From contig JAQXDW010000059.1 of NCBI GenBank assembly GCA_029251165.1, positions 1-47,957 of the forward strand: a stretch of DNA of 47,957 bases. Direction: 5' to 3'. Both the position numbers and the translations under genes were made by a program. Below the pieces are notes generated by a model, which made no database searches, was not told the origin of the DNA, and saw only the letters and a program-made list of their open reading frames with translations. The stretch is from Myxococcota bacterium. GTDB lineage: Bacteria; Myxococcota_A; UBA796. This document shows, in pieces, positions 1 to 6,471 of this stretch. The stretch's first letter is position 1. Each line of letters opens with the position of its first letter.

Positions 1-1
1 C

Positions 2-592
2 TGGTACCCCGACGCCGATGGTGATGGCTTCGGAGACAGCGACACCTCCACCGAGGGCTGCGACCCCGGCAGCGGCTACACCGAGACCAATGGCGACTGC
101 GACGATGCCAACGTCGACATCAACCCCGACGCCGCCGAGGTCTGTGACGAAGCAGACAACGACTGCGACGGAAGCGTCGACGAGGGTGTCACCAGCACCT
201 GGTACGCAGACACCGACAGCGACGGCTACGGCGACGACGACACCGCCACCGAGGGCTGCGACCCCGGCAGCGGCTACACCGAGACCAATGGCGACTGCGA
301 CGATGCCGACGTCGACATCAACCCCGACGCCACCGAGGTCTGCGACGAAGCAGACAACGACTGCGACGGAAGCGTCGACGAGGGTGTAACGAGCACCTGG
401 TACGCAGACGACGACGGCGACGGCTACGGCGACGACGACACCGCCACCGAGGGCTGCGATCCTGGCGGCTACACCGAGACCGACGGCGACTGCGACGATG
501 CCGACGCCGACATCAATCCCGACGGCACCGAGGTCTGCGACGAAGCAGACAACGACTGCGACGGAAGCGTCGATGAGGGTGTCACCAGCACC
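2..592 (+). repeat. Three near-identical 195-198 bp tandem repeats encoding MopE units
   Basis: Units start at 2, 200 and 398, each beginning with a TGGTAC (Trp-Tyr) box. The first two are 198 bp and the third is 195 bp because one Ser codon is missing (P-G-S-G-Y becomes P-G-G-Y). A fourth, more divergent unit starts at 593. DNA identity between units is high enough to suggest recent duplication or gene conversion, so copy number may vary between strains. Confidence 0.85.
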
Positions 593-2482
593 TTCTATGA
601 GGACGTCGACGGTGATGGCTACGGAGACGCCTCCGCAAGCGCCGAGGACTGCGAGGCCCCCTCCGGCTATGTCTCCGATGACGACGACTGCGACGACGCA
701 GACAGCGATGTCAATCCAGGAGAGTCTGAGGAGTGCGACTACGTCGATGAGGACTGCGACGGAAGCACAGACGAAGACTTCAAGACCGGCAGCAAGTACA
801 CCGACGAGGAGAACTGCGGCTACTGCGGCAACGACTGCACCACGGTGTCATTCGACAACGCTGAGAGCTACTGCGATACCGGCCTCTCCACGCCGGACTG
901 TGACTACACCTGCGACTCGGGCTACTACGACGCCAACGGTGACGACACCGACGGCTGCGAGTGTGTCTATGTCAGCTCGGACGACGAGCCCTTCGACGGA
1001 CTTGATGCCGACTGCGACGGAGAGGACGGCGACCACGACGACGCCATCCACGTCAGCGTCGACGGCTCTGCAGCGGGCACCGGATCGATCGACGATCCGG
1101 TCGACACCATCAGCGCCGGCATCGATCTGGCTGTCGCTGGTGGCATGGTCTACGTCCTGGTTGCCGAAGGAGAGTACGAGGAGAGCGTCACAATCGAAGA
1201 CGGCATCAACCTGTATGGTGGCTTTGATACGGACTTCGCCGATCGCGACCCCGAGGAATATGCCGCAGTGATTGTCGGCGTGACCGGTGAGCCGACGCTG
1301 ACAGCGGTAGGGGTCACCACACAGACGCTGGTCTATGGCTTCACCATCGAGGCCGCCGACGGTGAAGACCCTGGAGAGTCTTCTGTCGCGGTCTGGCTGG
1401 AGGACTGCACTGAGGAGCTGACCCTGTCAGACAGCACCATCATCGCCGGAAAGGGTGAGGATGGTGACAACGGCGACCACGGTGTTCACGGAGACGACGG
1501 AGACGACGGAGACGACGGCACCGATGGCGACTACTCCAACTGCACGACAAACTTCTACGGCGGCAGCGGCGGCATCAGCAGCACCACCAGCACCTGCACC
1601 ACCGATACCTCTGGTGGTGATGGCGGCGATGGTGCCTGCCCGACCGCATACAGCTTCCAGGGAGACGGCATCGATGGCTCCGGTACCGATCCAGGCACAG
1701 CCGGTGTCGGCGCCTGTGATGGAGAGATCGACGGCGCGTATAGCTGCTACATCTGCTTCATCGACACGTCCTGCTGGAACACGGGCACTGGCGGCTCCAA
1801 CGGCGGCGATGGCGGCAGCGGCAGCGGCGGTACCAGCGGAGCCAGCGGCACGATCAGCGGCGGGATGTGGATCGCAGAGAGCGGCAGCGGCGGAGACGAC
1901 GGCGAGGATGGCTCCGGCGGTGCCGGCGGCGGCACGGGCTCCGGTGCCGAGGTCACGTCCTGCTCAACCGACAGTCATGCCGGAGGCACCGGCGCTGGCG
2001 GCGGCGCTGGCGGCTGCGCGGGCCTGGGTGGTGAAGGCGGCGAGGGCGGCGGCTCCTCCTTTGGTGTGGTGACATACTGCACCAGCACCTGCACCACACT
2101 CCCCGTCCTCACCGGCAACATCATCTCCTCGGACAACGGCGGCGACGGCGGCGACGGCGGCGACGGCGGCCTGGGTGGTGGCGGCGGTGACGGTGGCTAC
2201 GGCGGCGCAGCGGCGCGCTCGACGGCATGGTGCGGCTTAGACGGCGGCGACGGCGGCCTGGGCGGTGATGCCGGAGACGGCGGCGGCGCCGGCGGCGGTG
2301 CTGGTGGCCTGAGCTACGCAGTCTACGCCATCGATGTCACCCCAGACAGCACATGGGCCAGCGCAGAGAACACCCTGAGCATCGGCTCAGCGGGCTCTGG
2401 CGGCCGCGGCGGCGCCGGCGGTGCCTCGAGCAATGACGGCGACGACGGCGACGACGGCGACAGCGACGCTCAGAACTGGTAA
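2..2482 (+). CDS. Giant secreted protein with MopE metal-binding repeats, beta-helix and Gly-rich tail (5' truncated)
   Basis: The frame is open from base 2, so the start and signal peptide lie left of the window; internal ATG or GTG codons are not the start. The first ~280 residues are tandem MopE-type units (PF11617-like), each with a D-x-D-x-D-G-[YF]-G-D core, a G-D-C-D-D core, an N-P-[DG] core and a closing E-V-C-D-E-x-D-N-D-C-D-G. Such acidic Cys-containing loops are taken to bind Ca or Cu. A segment near 1060-1300 (G-T-G-S-I-D-D-P...Y-G-G-F) resembles the start of a right-handed beta-helix (DUF1565-like). From about 1450 to the stop the protein is dominated by Gly-Gly-Asp and Gly-Gly-X runs, interrupted by a few Cys-rich stretches. 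It is probably an extracellular or surface protein. The exact ligand is unknown. Confidence 0.85.
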   Translation, partial: WYPDADGDGFGDSDTSTEGCDPGSGYTETNGDCDDANVDINPDAAEVCDEADNDCDGSVDEGVTSTWYADTDSDGYGDDDTATEGCDPGSGYTETNGDCDDADVDINPDATEVCDEADNDCDGSVDEGVTSTWYADDDGDGYGDDDTATEGCDPGGYTETDGDCDDADADINPDGTEVCDEADNDCDGSVDEGVTSTFYEDVDGDGYGDASASAEDCEAPSGYVSDDDDCDDADSDVNPGESEECDYVDEDCDGSTDEDFKTGSKYTDEENCGYCGNDCTTVSFDNAESYCDTGLSTPDCDYTCDSGYYDANGDDTDGCECVYVSSDDEPFDGLDADCDGEDGDHDDAIHVSVDGSAAGTGSIDDPVDTISAGIDLAVAGGMVYVLVAEGEYEESVTIEDGINLYGGFDTDFADRDPEEYAAVIVGVTGEPTLTAVGVTTQTLVYGFTIEAADGEDPGESSVAVWLEDCTEELTLSDSTIIAGKGEDGDNGDHGVHGDDGDDGDDGTDGDYSNCTTNFYGGSGGISSTTSTCTTDTSGGDGGDGACPTAYSFQGDGIDGSGTDPGTAGVGACDGEIDGAYSCYICFIDTSCWNTGTGGSNGGDGGSGSGGTSGASGTISGGMWIAESGSGGDDGEDGSGGAGGGTGSGAEVTSCSTDSHAGGTGAGGGAGGCAGLGGEGGEGGGSSFGVVTYCTSTCTTLPVLTGNIISSDNGGDGGDGGDGGLGGGGGDGGYGGAAARSTAWCGLDGGDGGLGGDAGDGGGAGGGAGGLSYAVYAIDVTPDSTWASAENTLSIGSAGSGGRGGAGGASSNDGDDGDDGDSDAQNW

Positions 2483-2551
2483 CGACGCTTCGTGCGTAGC
2501 GACACCACAGCACACGCCGCCGGGCCGCTGAAGCCCGCGCGGCACACCGTC

Positions 2552-2596
2552 GTCAGCTCCGGCCAGGCCGGCCGGCCCGTGTGCGATCGAGCTGAC
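2552..2596 (+). terminator. Possible hairpin after the MopE protein gene
   Basis: GTCAGCTC at 2552-2559 pairs perfectly with GAGCTGAC at 2589-2596, enclosing a GGCCGGCC-rich loop. No T-run follows, so this is not a classic intrinsic terminator. I see no convincing gene in 2483-2749. Confidence 0.25.
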
Positions 2597-2749
2597 CACG
2601 GAGACGGACTGGCGAGACTTCGGGCTGCCCGAGCAGGACACATTCACCGCAAGACAACGCGCGTGTCCGCCCCTGGAGATTCATTGTCATTCCGGTATTG
2701 ACTTGATCGTCCGCGAACCACATCAGCTCTCGCACCTGGGGGGAAGACC

Positions 2750-3017
2750 ATGACTGCTGTCATCTTTCGGCTCTGTGTGCTCACAGGCTGTGCCAGTAAA
2801 GCTGCCCCCTGAGCCGAGGGCGCCCAGTAAAGGCGGTCCCGCAGAGTGCGCAGAGGACGACGTCAGTGCGTGCGGTGAGCCGTGTGAGGGGGGCGAAGAG
2901 GCATGCAGCAACAGCATCGGCGATGGTTGCGACTGCATGGGCGGTGTCTGGTCACGTCCGGTCCATTCCCGCATGGAACCCGATGAGTGCAGCAGGGTCT
3001 GTGCTCCCACTCCGTGA
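2750..3017 (+). CDS. Small Cys-rich lipoprotein, read through a +1 frame change at CCC-TGA
   Basis: ATG at 2750 follows a strong GGGGGGA ribosome site. It begins a 20-codon frame with a short hydrophobic stretch and a lipobox (L-T-G-C), ending at TGA (2810-2812). The +1 frame continues open to 3017 and encodes a Cys-rich stretch (C-A-E-D-D, A-C-G-E-P-C-E-G-G, E-A-C-S-N, G-C-D-C-M-G-G) unlike random sequence. Joining the frames at CCC-TGA, by skipping the T, gives one 88-residue lipoprotein with about ten cysteines. CCC-TGA resembles known +1 shift sites, where a slippery proline or leucine codon precedes a UGA. A plain frameshift mutation or a sequencing error explains the data equally well. 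Function unknown. Confidence 0.4.
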
Positions 3018-3062
3018 GCACCGAGGGAACCCCGCCGGCCCAGTGCCGTCGTGTGTACGGAA

Positions 3063-3086
3063 GAGGTGTCGATGATTCGACACCTC
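3063..3086. promoter_or_regulatory. Perfect 10-bp inverted repeat upstream of the histidine kinase gene
   Basis: GAGGTGTCGA (3063-3072) and TCGACACCTC (3077-3086) are exact reverse complements around a TGAT spacer. A partial third copy, GAGGTATCACC, follows at once. There is no T-run. It could be a hairpin ending the small lipoprotein transcript or an operator for the kinase gene. Confidence 0.5.
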
Positions 3087-3156
3087 ATGAAGAGGTATCA
3101 CCAACAGAATACCGACATAAGACGTCATGATACCTTCTCGACTGGGGACGGCATGT

Positions 3157-4935
3157 ATGGAAGATGAGAGAAAGCACTGGTCACATGAACTCCAGCGGCT
3201 CAAGTATGACGCCATTCGTCGTCCGAAACAGACAATGTCCCCTCTACAGGCCCTGCTAAGGGGCCTGCGGGCGGCGCTGGCTCAGGCGCCAGATGATACA
3301 GAGCTTCTGCACCTTGAGGCATGCGCCCGCTTCTCAGAAGCTACGATATATGCCCAGAGCGGCAAGATGCAGATTGCAGAGCGCGCCTTCATCACCCTCC
3401 TCCACGATGTAGAGCTTCGTGAAGACCATGAGCTGTTCACCGACTGTCTGGGAGCGCTGTCGGTGGTGGAGGCCCGAATGGGCAACCAGAAGCAGGCACT
3501 GCGGCGACTTGAGCGGTGCTCCTACGTCCTGAATCAGCGTAATGCTCCGGCTGATCAGCGTGCCCAGACGCTGATGAACATCGGCATCATCCAGGCACAG
3601 CTGGGCGAGCACCCCAGCGCCTTAGAGACACTGCAGTTCGCACAGGAGCTGTTCGGCGATGACAATGACGTGTCCGCTGGCATCATCAAGTGCAACCAGG
3701 CGCTGATCTACCGGACGCTTGGCGACGAGGCCCGGAGCATAGACCTGCTGGATGAGTCTCTGCGACGATTAGAGGCTTCAGCCCCAAGCGTTGCCTTTAT
3801 CAACGTGCTTCTGGAGCGCGCCATTGGCGATCTGCGGCACGGAGCGCTGCCGGCAGCAGGGGTCCGACTGGAGCGGGCCCGCGAGATGATGAGCGACATT
3901 GGGAGTACCATACTGGATCCGGAGTATCGGCTGGTGGCGGCGCGCCTTTATCTCGCATGCGGTGAACCGGTCCAGGCGGAGGCAGAGCTGGCTGCAGGGA
4001 TGCTGCAGGCGAACCCAGAGCAGCGCACTCGGCTGCTGATGCTTCGTGTGGAGGCCGCGGAAGCCAACGAAGACTGGCAGGGCGCCCTGCACTGGCAGCG
4101 CATCTGCCACGAAGAGCAGATGGCCGTCACCAAGAGTCACCATCAGATTCAGCTGGCCGGCTTTCAAGAGAGACTGGCGACCACCATCGTTCAGGAGCGG
4201 ACGCGCTGGCTACAAGGGGCGCTCCAGCGCGCGCAGGCCGAGGTTCACACGCTGAGCAACCGGCTGCGCGAGCAGACCTCCATACAGGCAGCAGCCGCAC
4301 ACGACATCAACAACCCCTTGTCGGTCGTTCTCCTCTTGGCCGAGCTCGCCGCCAGTGAGCCGGAGTCTCTCCATGAGTCAGCCGACGCGATCGTCGAGGC
4401 TGCGAAGCACATGCGGTCGCTGGTGAGCCAGCTCATTGGCTCCTCTCCTCAGCATTCGTCCGCCCCAGTCCTGAGCATTTGCCCGCTGCTGCTGAATACG
4501 CTCTTAGAGACGGCTTGTGTCCGCTACAGGCCGCTCGCGTCAGCCAAGGACCAGAACCTCACGCTCTCGCAGCCCGATCTGTACACCATCGAAGGTGACC
4601 AGAGCGCGGTCGAGCGCGTGATCGACAACCTCCTCAGCAACGCCATCAAGTACACACCAGCCGGTGGCACCATCACGCTTTACACCCATCAGAAGGGAGA
4701 GCGGGTGTGCATCGAGGTTCTGGACACAGGGCCTGGGCTCTCTCCAGCCGATCTGGAGCGGGTGTTTCTCTACTCGCAGCGCCTCTCCGCGGTCCCCACA
4801 CATGGCGAGGCCCAGCATGGGCTGGGGCTGGTGAACGTCCGGCGTCTGGTGATGGCCATGGGGGGACGGGTCTACGCCGAAAACCGGCTGCGGTGTGGCG
4901 CGCGCTTTGTCGTCGAGCTGCTGCTGTCAGCCTGA
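3157..4935 (+). CDS. Soluble sensor histidine kinase with N-terminal TPR repeats
   Basis: I chose ATG 3157 because GGGGA lies 8 bases upstream; ATG 3127 would add ten residues but has no ribosome site. The first ~320 residues are helical TPR-like repeats (for example A-L-E-T-L-Q-F-A-Q-E-L-F, A-R-S-I-D-L-L-D-E-S-L). A coiled coil follows, then a HisKA-type H-box A-A-H-D-I-N-N-P-L with phospho-acceptor His382, and a HATPase_c domain with N-box (D-N-L-L-S-N-A-I-K-Y, about 490), G1 box D-T-G-P-G (Asp523) and a G-L-G-L G2 box. No membrane segment is present, so it acts in the cytoplasm, presumably sensing through protein contacts of the TPRs. There is no receiver domain and no response regulator gene in the window, so the partner is encoded elsewhere. 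Confidence 0.9.
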   Translation: MEDERKHWSHELQRLKYDAIRRPKQTMSPLQALLRGLRAALAQAPDDTELLHLEACARFSEATIYAQSGKMQIAERAFITLLHDVELREDHELFTDCLGALSVVEARMGNQKQALRRLERCSYVLNQRNAPADQRAQTLMNIGIIQAQLGEHPSALETLQFAQELFGDDNDVSAGIIKCNQALIYRTLGDEARSIDLLDESLRRLEASAPSVAFINVLLERAIGDLRHGALPAAGVRLERAREMMSDIGSTILDPEYRLVAARLYLACGEPVQAEAELAAGMLQANPEQRTRLLMLRVEAAEANEDWQGALHWQRICHEEQMAVTKSHHQIQLAGFQERLATTIVQERTRWLQGALQRAQAEVHTLSNRLREQTSIQAAAAHDINNPLSVVLLLAELAASEPESLHESADAIVEAAKHMRSLVSQLIGSSPQHSSAPVLSICPLLLNTLLETACVRYRPLASAKDQNLTLSQPDLYTIEGDQSAVERVIDNLLSNAIKYTPAGGTITLYTHQKGERVCIEVLDTGPGLSPADLERVFLYSQRLSAVPTHGEAQHGLGLVNVRRLVMAMGGRVYAENRLRCGARFVVELLLSA

Positions 4936-5081
4936 CACAGACGCGGCGGCGCGGGTCAAGCCATGCTCACCGGTCACGCCGACGCCATGATGGGGAGGCC
5001 CCACGACAGCAAACGACCTGAGGTGTCTGCAGTGGAGACTCAGCCGTCGGCAGGGTCAGGATGGAAGCGCGCGGTGTGTCC

Positions 5082-5525
5082 TCAGCGGGCCGCGCAGGTG
5101 GCGCACCGGCCCATCACCCGGACATGAAACTCGGCGTTCAGGAGCACGGCGGGGAGCGTTCCGTTTCGCGCACGGACCTCCAGCGGCGGAAGGCAGCTGA
5201 CATTCCCGCATGCCTCACACAGAAAGTGCGGGTGATCATCCGTGACCGTACGACACGCATCCTGCAGTTCATAGCGCCAGATGCGATCGCCGAGGTCCAT
5301 TCGTCGAAGCATACTGCAGTCGGTGAGGTCAGAGAGAATCCGCCAGACCGAGGCCTTGTCGAAGGCACCCGCAGGCAGGGTCGCCATGACCTGCTCATGG
5401 GTCATGGGCCCCTTCTGCTCGTGGAGGGCGACCAACACTGCAATTCGTGCAGCAGTTGAGCGCATCCCGCGCGCGCGGAGGAGAGAACGAACCTCTCCTC
5501 GGACCTGTTCGATGTGGCTGGGCAG
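5082..5525 (-). CDS. Fur-family metal-responsive regulator (Zur/Nur/PerR-like), probable CTG start
   Basis: The protein has the Fur fold: winged-helix part (S-L-L-R-A-R-G-M-R-S-T-A-A-R...S-V-W-R-I-L-S-D-L), the H-P-H-F-L-C-E-A-C zinc region, and a second C-A-T-C pair at the C-terminus, so both structural-zinc Cys pairs are present. The only ATG (5465) would delete part of the conserved first helix. The frame runs open upstream, and a CTG at 5525-5523 sits 5 bases after a perfect GGAGG (5535-5531), giving 147 residues beginning L/M-P-S-H-I-E-Q-V-R. It is the last gene of the operon with the TonB receptor and two lipoproteins, which suggests it controls that locus. Zinc specificity is inferred from the neighbours; nickel or another metal is possible. 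Confidence 0.85.
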   Translation of the reverse strand: MPSHIEQVRGEVRSLLRARGMRSTAARIAVLVALHEQKGPMTHEQVMATLPAGAFDKASVWRILSDLTDCSMLRRMDLGDRIWRYELQDACRTVTDDHPHFLCEACGNVSCLPPLEVRARNGTLPAVLLNAEFHVRVMGRCATCAAR

Positions 5526-5587
5526 CGGAACCTCCAGTGAGAGAAGCCTAACACCCTACCCATGCAGGACGCGCAGAGAACCCGAGA

Positions 5588-5806
5588 CTACTCGTCTTCG
5601 TGCTCCTCACACATGCCGTGCTCTTCTTCCTCGTGCTCTTCGTCCTCGTGCTCTTCCTCCTCACCTTCATGGTCGTCGTGGAAGTGGCACTCGAGGCCCT
5701 CGGCACAGTCGTCATCTACGGAGCACTCGTCTCCAGCTTCACCAGCAGCACCGCATGCGCTGAGAGAGAGCAAGGCCGTAAGGGCCAACAGGTATGTTGT
5801 CTTCAT
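5588..5806 (-). CDS. Small Glu/His-rich metal-binding-like lipoprotein
   Basis: This 72-residue protein has a clear type II signal peptide (M-K-T-T-Y...L-S-A-C, lipobox at residue 18). A short Cys motif follows (E-C-S-V-D-D-D-C-A-E-G-L-E-C), and then a tail made almost entirely of Glu, His and Asp, with one more Cys. An AGGAAA ribosome site lies 7 bases before ATG. Position 62 bases before the Fur-type gene and 29 bases after the His-rich lipoprotein gene suggests one operon. The composition suggests metal buffering at the envelope, inferred from sequence and context only. The family is not recognised. Confidence 0.8.
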   Translation of the reverse strand: MKTTYLLALTALLSLSACGAAGEAGDECSVDDDCAEGLECHFHDDHEGEEEEHEDEEHEEEEHGMCEEHEDE

Positions 5807-5835
5807 GGTAATTTTCCTATCGAGAGGGTGGAGTT

Positions 5836-6450
5836 TTACTCCACCACGGTGTTGAAGGTGACCTGAACATCGTTTGCACCGCCGATGGCACTGAAGCCAC
5901 CAGCCGCAACGTCCTCTGCCAGGCCATCGACCTTGACTGCCTGATCACTCTCAGGCGGCATGTGTCGCAGGGTGACCGTGAGCTCGCCAGAGCCCACGGC
6001 AAGGGTGGTAATGGTGTTGTCCAGTCCGACCACAAGGCCGTCGTCGTCCTCGTCGGCATACGCATGCTCGAGGATGGCGTCTGCGTTGCTGCCAGTCGCA
6101 GGCCCCTGAACAGCGGAGCCTGTAAGGAAGACCTGGTGCTCGTCGGACTCGTCATAGATCTCGGGAGTGATGTCCTCAGCTGGATCCTCGAGCTCGTTGA
6201 GGAACGACACCGACATGTCGTAGGTGGTGGCATCCAGCAAGACGACATCGTCGATGACAGGACTGCCATCGTTCTCTGGATCGGCCCAGACGTACTCGAC
6301 GACGGAGTCATCCTCCAGAGAGGTGAACGTCATGACGACTGTAGTCATGACTTCGTGCTCGTGATCATGATGGTCATGATCGTTCTCTTCGACATCTGCG
6401 CATGCGGACACCAGCAGCAGCAGGGGAACAGCACGGAAGAGGTGGGTCAT
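5836..6450 (-). CDS. His-rich lipoprotein of the kind found beside zinc-type TonB receptors
   Basis: The 204-residue protein has a lipobox signal (L-L-L-L-V-S-A-C-A), then a metal-binding tract N-D-H-D-H-H-D-H-E-H-E, then a beta-rich domain starting V-M-T-T-V-V-M-T-F-T. It contains the stretches D-P-E-N-D-G, F-L-N-E-L-E-D-P-A-E-D-I-T and D-E-H-Q-V-F. These match, from memory, proteins often annotated 'type 1 periplasmic binding fold' that sit next to TonB receptors in Bacteroidota. A GAGGAGA ribosome site precedes ATG. The gene starts 21 bases after the receptor stop, so the two are probably co-transcribed. Likely role: capturing metal at the outer membrane for the receptor. The ligand is inferred. 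Confidence 0.8.
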   Translation of the reverse strand: MTHLFRAVPLLLLVSACADVEENDHDHHDHEHEVMTTVVMTFTSLEDDSVVEYVWADPENDGSPVIDDVVLLDATTYDMSVSFLNELEDPAEDITPEIYDESDEHQVFLTGSAVQGPATGSNADAILEHAYADEDDDGLVVGLDNTITTLAVGSGELTVTLRHMPPESDQAVKVDGLAEDVAAGGFSAIGGANDVQVTFNTVVE

Positions 6451-6471
6451 GGTTGTCTCCTCAGGGACAGA

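Noticed and set aside
2..592. CRISPR-like array
   Set aside because: The 198-bp repeats are coding and contiguous, with no spacers.
18..1271. Long Thr/Ala/Pro-rich frames on the plus strand inside the MopE gene
   Set aside because: They are out-of-frame readings of the tandem repeats; the real frame is open from base 2 with Cys/Asp landmarks.
5281..5866. Plus-strand frames rich in Ser/Cys opposite the small metal-binding lipoprotein
   Set aside because: They are mirror readings of Glu/His codons; the minus strand has a signal peptide and ribosome site.
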